A DNA stretch of 7,087 bases from assembly GCA_023428515.1 (NCBI GenBank), contig JAEYXI010000439.1:1-7087 (forward strand), in the 5' to 3' direction. Shown here in pieces: positions 5,874 to 7,087 of the stretch (within the stretch, counting starts at the first letter, position 1; each line of letters opens with the position of its first letter). A program made the position numbers and the translations under genes. The notes beneath the pieces are model-generated. The model was not told the origin of the DNA, did not search any database, and worked only from the letters and a program-made list of their open reading frames with translations. This DNA is from Pseudomonadota bacterium. Lineage in GTDB: Bacteria > Pseudomonadota > Alphaproteobacteria > Rhizobiales > Rhizobiaceae.

Positions 5874-6095
5874 CTACTCCTTGGTCTCGCCGCTTGTTTC
5901 CTGCGGCGCGGCCGGATCGACCGGCTTGTAGAGGATGAAAAATTGCCAGACGGCGTAGGCTGCGAAACCGCCCGCGATCGTGCCCCAGAAGGGAGCGCCG
6001 GCGGCGAATTCGAAGATCGCCCAGACCACGCAAACCGCCACGACGGCGACGCGCCGCCACAGCGGCCGGAAAAATGGATGCTCGTAGTCCTTCAA
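5874..6095 (-). CDS. Small two-helix membrane protein, DUF3329-like, TTG start
   Basis: This 73-residue protein is predicted to cross the inner membrane twice. It has a short N-terminus with HPFFRPLWRR (6-15), a first hydrophobic helix at about 16-32, a short turn at GAPFWG (33-38), a second helix at about 39-56 and a polar, Glu-rich tail. By positive-inside reasoning both ends face the cytoplasm. The HPFFRPLWRR start followed by two helices resembles small rhizobial proteins annotated as DUF3329; this is from memory and not verified. No function is known. The only sensible start is TTG at 6095-6093, preceded by AAAGG (6109-6105). It lies 13 nt after the iolE stop and 6 nt before iolB, so it is co-transcribed with the inositol genes. 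A part in inositol uptake or membrane assembly would be speculation. Its tight packing and clear SD argue that it is a real gene. Confidence 0.78.
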   Translation of the reverse strand: MKDYEHPFFRPLWRRVAVVAVCVVWAIFEFAAGAPFWGTIAGGFAAYAVWQFFILYKPVDPAAPQETSGETKE

Positions 6096-6104
6096 TTCGG
6101 TCGA

Positions 6105-6109
6105 CCTTT
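6105..6109 (-). promoter_or_regulatory. Ribosome binding site supporting the TTG start of the DUF3329-like gene
   Basis: AAAGG on the minus strand begins at the last base of the iolE TGA (6111-6109) and stands 9 nt before TTG 6095-6093. There is no in-frame ATG or GTG ahead of the first membrane helix, so this site decides the start. Overlap with the iolE stop suggests translational coupling. Confidence 0.55.
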
Positions 6110-7029
6110 CAGGATGCGGGAAAACCTTTCGTCTCGACCGTATAGCCTGCCGCGGTCATCGCGCGCATCAATTCCTTGTGCCCGATCTGAGCCATTTTCA
6201 GGGGCGGGGCCTTCTTCGGGTCCTGCTCGGCCTCGACGACGAACCAGCCCTCATATCCGTAGTCGGCGAATTTCTGGACGATCCTGCCGAAATCGAGCGA
6301 GCCGTCGCCCGGCACGGTGAAGGCGCCGAGCGCCACCGCGTCGAGGAAGGATTGTTTCGTGCGGTCGAGCTTTTCGATCACCGGCATCCTGACGTCCTTC
6401 ACATGGACGTGGCTGATGCGCTTGTGATGCTTGTCAATGGTGCGGAACACGTCGCCGCCCGCAAAAGCCATGTGCCCGGCGTCGAACAGCAGCGGAATGC
6501 CCTCGCCCGAATAGTTCATGAAAGCGTCGAGCTCGTGCTCGAACTGGACGACGGCGGCCATGTGATGGTGGTAGGAGAGCGGCATCCCTTGGTCGGCGCA
6601 CCATTCGCCGAATTCCGTCAGCTTTCCGGCGTAGGCCTTCATCTCGTCGTCCGACAGCACCGCCTTGTTCGCCAGCGGGATGGAACGGTCGCCCTGGATC
6701 GAACGGCCGACTTCGCCATAGACGATGCAGGGCGCGTCGACCGCCTTGAACAGCTCGATCATCGGCCGGATGCGGTCCTTGTTGGCCGCGAGGTCGCCAT
6801 CAGCGGCGAGCGTGCCCGAAAACCAGCCGCCGCAGAGCGTGACGTCGGCTGCCCTCAGAATCGGCAGCATGACCTCGGGATCACCGGGGAAGCGGCGGCC
6901 CATCTCCATGCCCGTGAAGCCCGCCGAGCGCGACTGGCGAAGACATTCCTCCAGCGAGATGTCCTCGCTGAGCTCGATCAGATCGTCGTTCCACCACGCG
7001 ATGGGGGACATGCCCAGTTTGGCTTTCAA
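6109..7029 (-). CDS. iolE: Myo-inosose-2 dehydratase, TTG start
   Basis: IolE dehydrates scyllo-inosose (2-keto-myo-inositol) to the diketone that IolD opens, in the cytoplasm. It is a metal-dependent TIM-barrel enzyme of the xylose-isomerase-like superfamily. The 306-residue length is normal. Key segments are GMSPIAWWNDD (6-16), AGFTGMEMGRRFP (36-48, Glu42), LCGGWFSGTL (65-74), LSYHHHMAAVVQ (151-162), LLFDAGHMAFAGGD (180-193), ISHVHVKDVR (205-214), VPGDGSLDF (239-247) and GWFVVEAEQDP (261-271). Together they give the usual Glu/Asp/His metal-site pattern. The start is TTG 7029-7027, with GGAG at 7040-7037. The first in-frame ATG is residue 7 and has no good ribosome site. The gene probably follows iolD beyond the right edge, since rhizobial operons run iolC-iolD-iolE-iolB. 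A general sugar isomerase/epimerase is the alternative, but iolB nearby and the specific motifs settle the call. Confidence 0.95.
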   Translation of the reverse strand: MKAKLGMSPIAWWNDDLIELSEDISLEECLRQSRSAGFTGMEMGRRFPGDPEVMLPILRAADVTLCGGWFSGTLAADGDLAANKDRIRPMIELFKAVDAPCIVYGEVGRSIQGDRSIPLANKAVLSDDEMKAYAGKLTEFGEWCADQGMPLSYHHHMAAVVQFEHELDAFMNYSGEGIPLLFDAGHMAFAGGDVFRTIDKHHKRISHVHVKDVRMPVIEKLDRTKQSFLDAVALGAFTVPGDGSLDFGRIVQKFADYGYEGWFVVEAEQDPKKAPPLKMAQIGHKELMRAMTAAGYTVETKGFPAS

Positions 7030-7036
7030 GATAGTG

Positions 7037-7040
7037 CTCC
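7037..7040 (-). promoter_or_regulatory. Ribosome binding site supporting the TTG start of iolE
   Basis: The minus strand reads GGAG 7 nt before TTG 7029-7027, good Shine-Dalgarno spacing. The downstream ATG (7011-7009) is preceded only by CTGGGC. A longer purine-rich tract (AAGGAGGAGGTGAAGAGAAG) lies further upstream, inside and next to the repeat at the window edge, but is too distant to serve the TTG directly. Confidence 0.65.
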
Positions 7041-7050
7041 AACTCTTCTC

Positions 7051-7087
7051 TTCACCTCCTCCTTGGGGGGAGGTCGCGCCGTAGGCG
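7051..7087. repeat. Partial palindromic intergenic repeat (rhizobial mosaic type)
   Basis: ACCTCC (7054-7059) pairs with GGAGGT (7069-7074). The stem extends inward by T-G, C-G and C-G around a TTG loop (7063-7065), giving a 9-bp hairpin with one wobble on the plus strand. A second hairpin begins at once, CGCC (7077-7080), loop GTA, GGCG (7084-7087), and is cut by the window end. A C/T-rich palindrome with a TTG centre followed by a CGCC/GGCG palindrome resembles the short intergenic mosaic repeats dispersed in Mesorhizobium, Sinorhizobium and Brucella genomes. Membership in a named family (for example RIME) was not verified. It ends about 22 nt before the iolE start, so it probably sits in the iolD-iolE gap, where its hairpin could affect mRNA stability or termination. 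Confidence 0.6.

Noticed and set aside
5500..6060. Arg/Gly-rich minus-strand open frame overlapping iolB and the small membrane gene
   Set aside because: This is a frame-shifted shadow of the real genes, with composition typical of GC-rich out-of-frame translation.

Overview
The window reads as GC-rich alphaproteobacterial DNA, most likely from Rhizobiales (Mesorhizobium/Aminobacter/Phyllobacteriaceae type). The grounds are codon usage dominated by G/C third positions, iol genes in the rhizobial order, a phosphonate gene set with a DUF1045 member, and at the right edge a palindromic intergenic repeat of a kind common in rhizobial genomes. No taxonomic search was possible, so this is inference. 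Coding density is near complete: there are eight genes (one cut by the left edge), no RNA gene, no insertion sequence, no CRISPR array, and no gene-free stretch longer than about 90 bp.

Layout, left to right. (1) Plus strand, 1-2418: the end of a three-or-more gene, translationally coupled, envelope-directed operon. It holds the C-terminus of a di-heme oxidoreductase (DHOR/DUF1111), an imelysin-family protein with a signal peptide, and a Tat-exported DUF1513 beta-propeller-like protein. This set is usually associated with iron acquisition in proteobacteria, but its chemistry is not settled. (2) Convergent junction, 2415-2447: an 8-bp perfect inverted repeat whose two arms carry the stop codons of the two converging operons. 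(3) Minus strand, 4929-2444: a phosphonate sub-operon, DUF1045 (2H phosphoesterase) - phnM - phnN. PhnM prepares the C-P lyase substrate and PhnN converts ribose 1,5-bisphosphate to PRPP. The C-P lyase core genes phnGHIJKL are not here. (4) Intergenic 4930-5015: about 86 bp with a perfect 8-bp tandem repeat and no convincing terminator or promoter. (5) Minus strand, 7029-5016: inositol catabolism genes iolE - small DUF3329-like membrane protein - iolB, tightly spaced. The first two appear to use TTG start codons. (6) Right edge, 7051-7087: a truncated palindromic repeat just upstream of iolE.

Functionally the window joins three unrelated metabolic themes: periplasmic iron or redox, phosphonate-to-PRPP salvage, and myo-inositol breakdown. 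Most genes are recognisable members of known families. The least understood parts are the DUF1045 protein, which could stand in for the missing PhnP step, the iron-linked DHOR/imelysin/DUF1513 module, and the small membrane protein lodged inside the iol operon. No clearly new system is evident.
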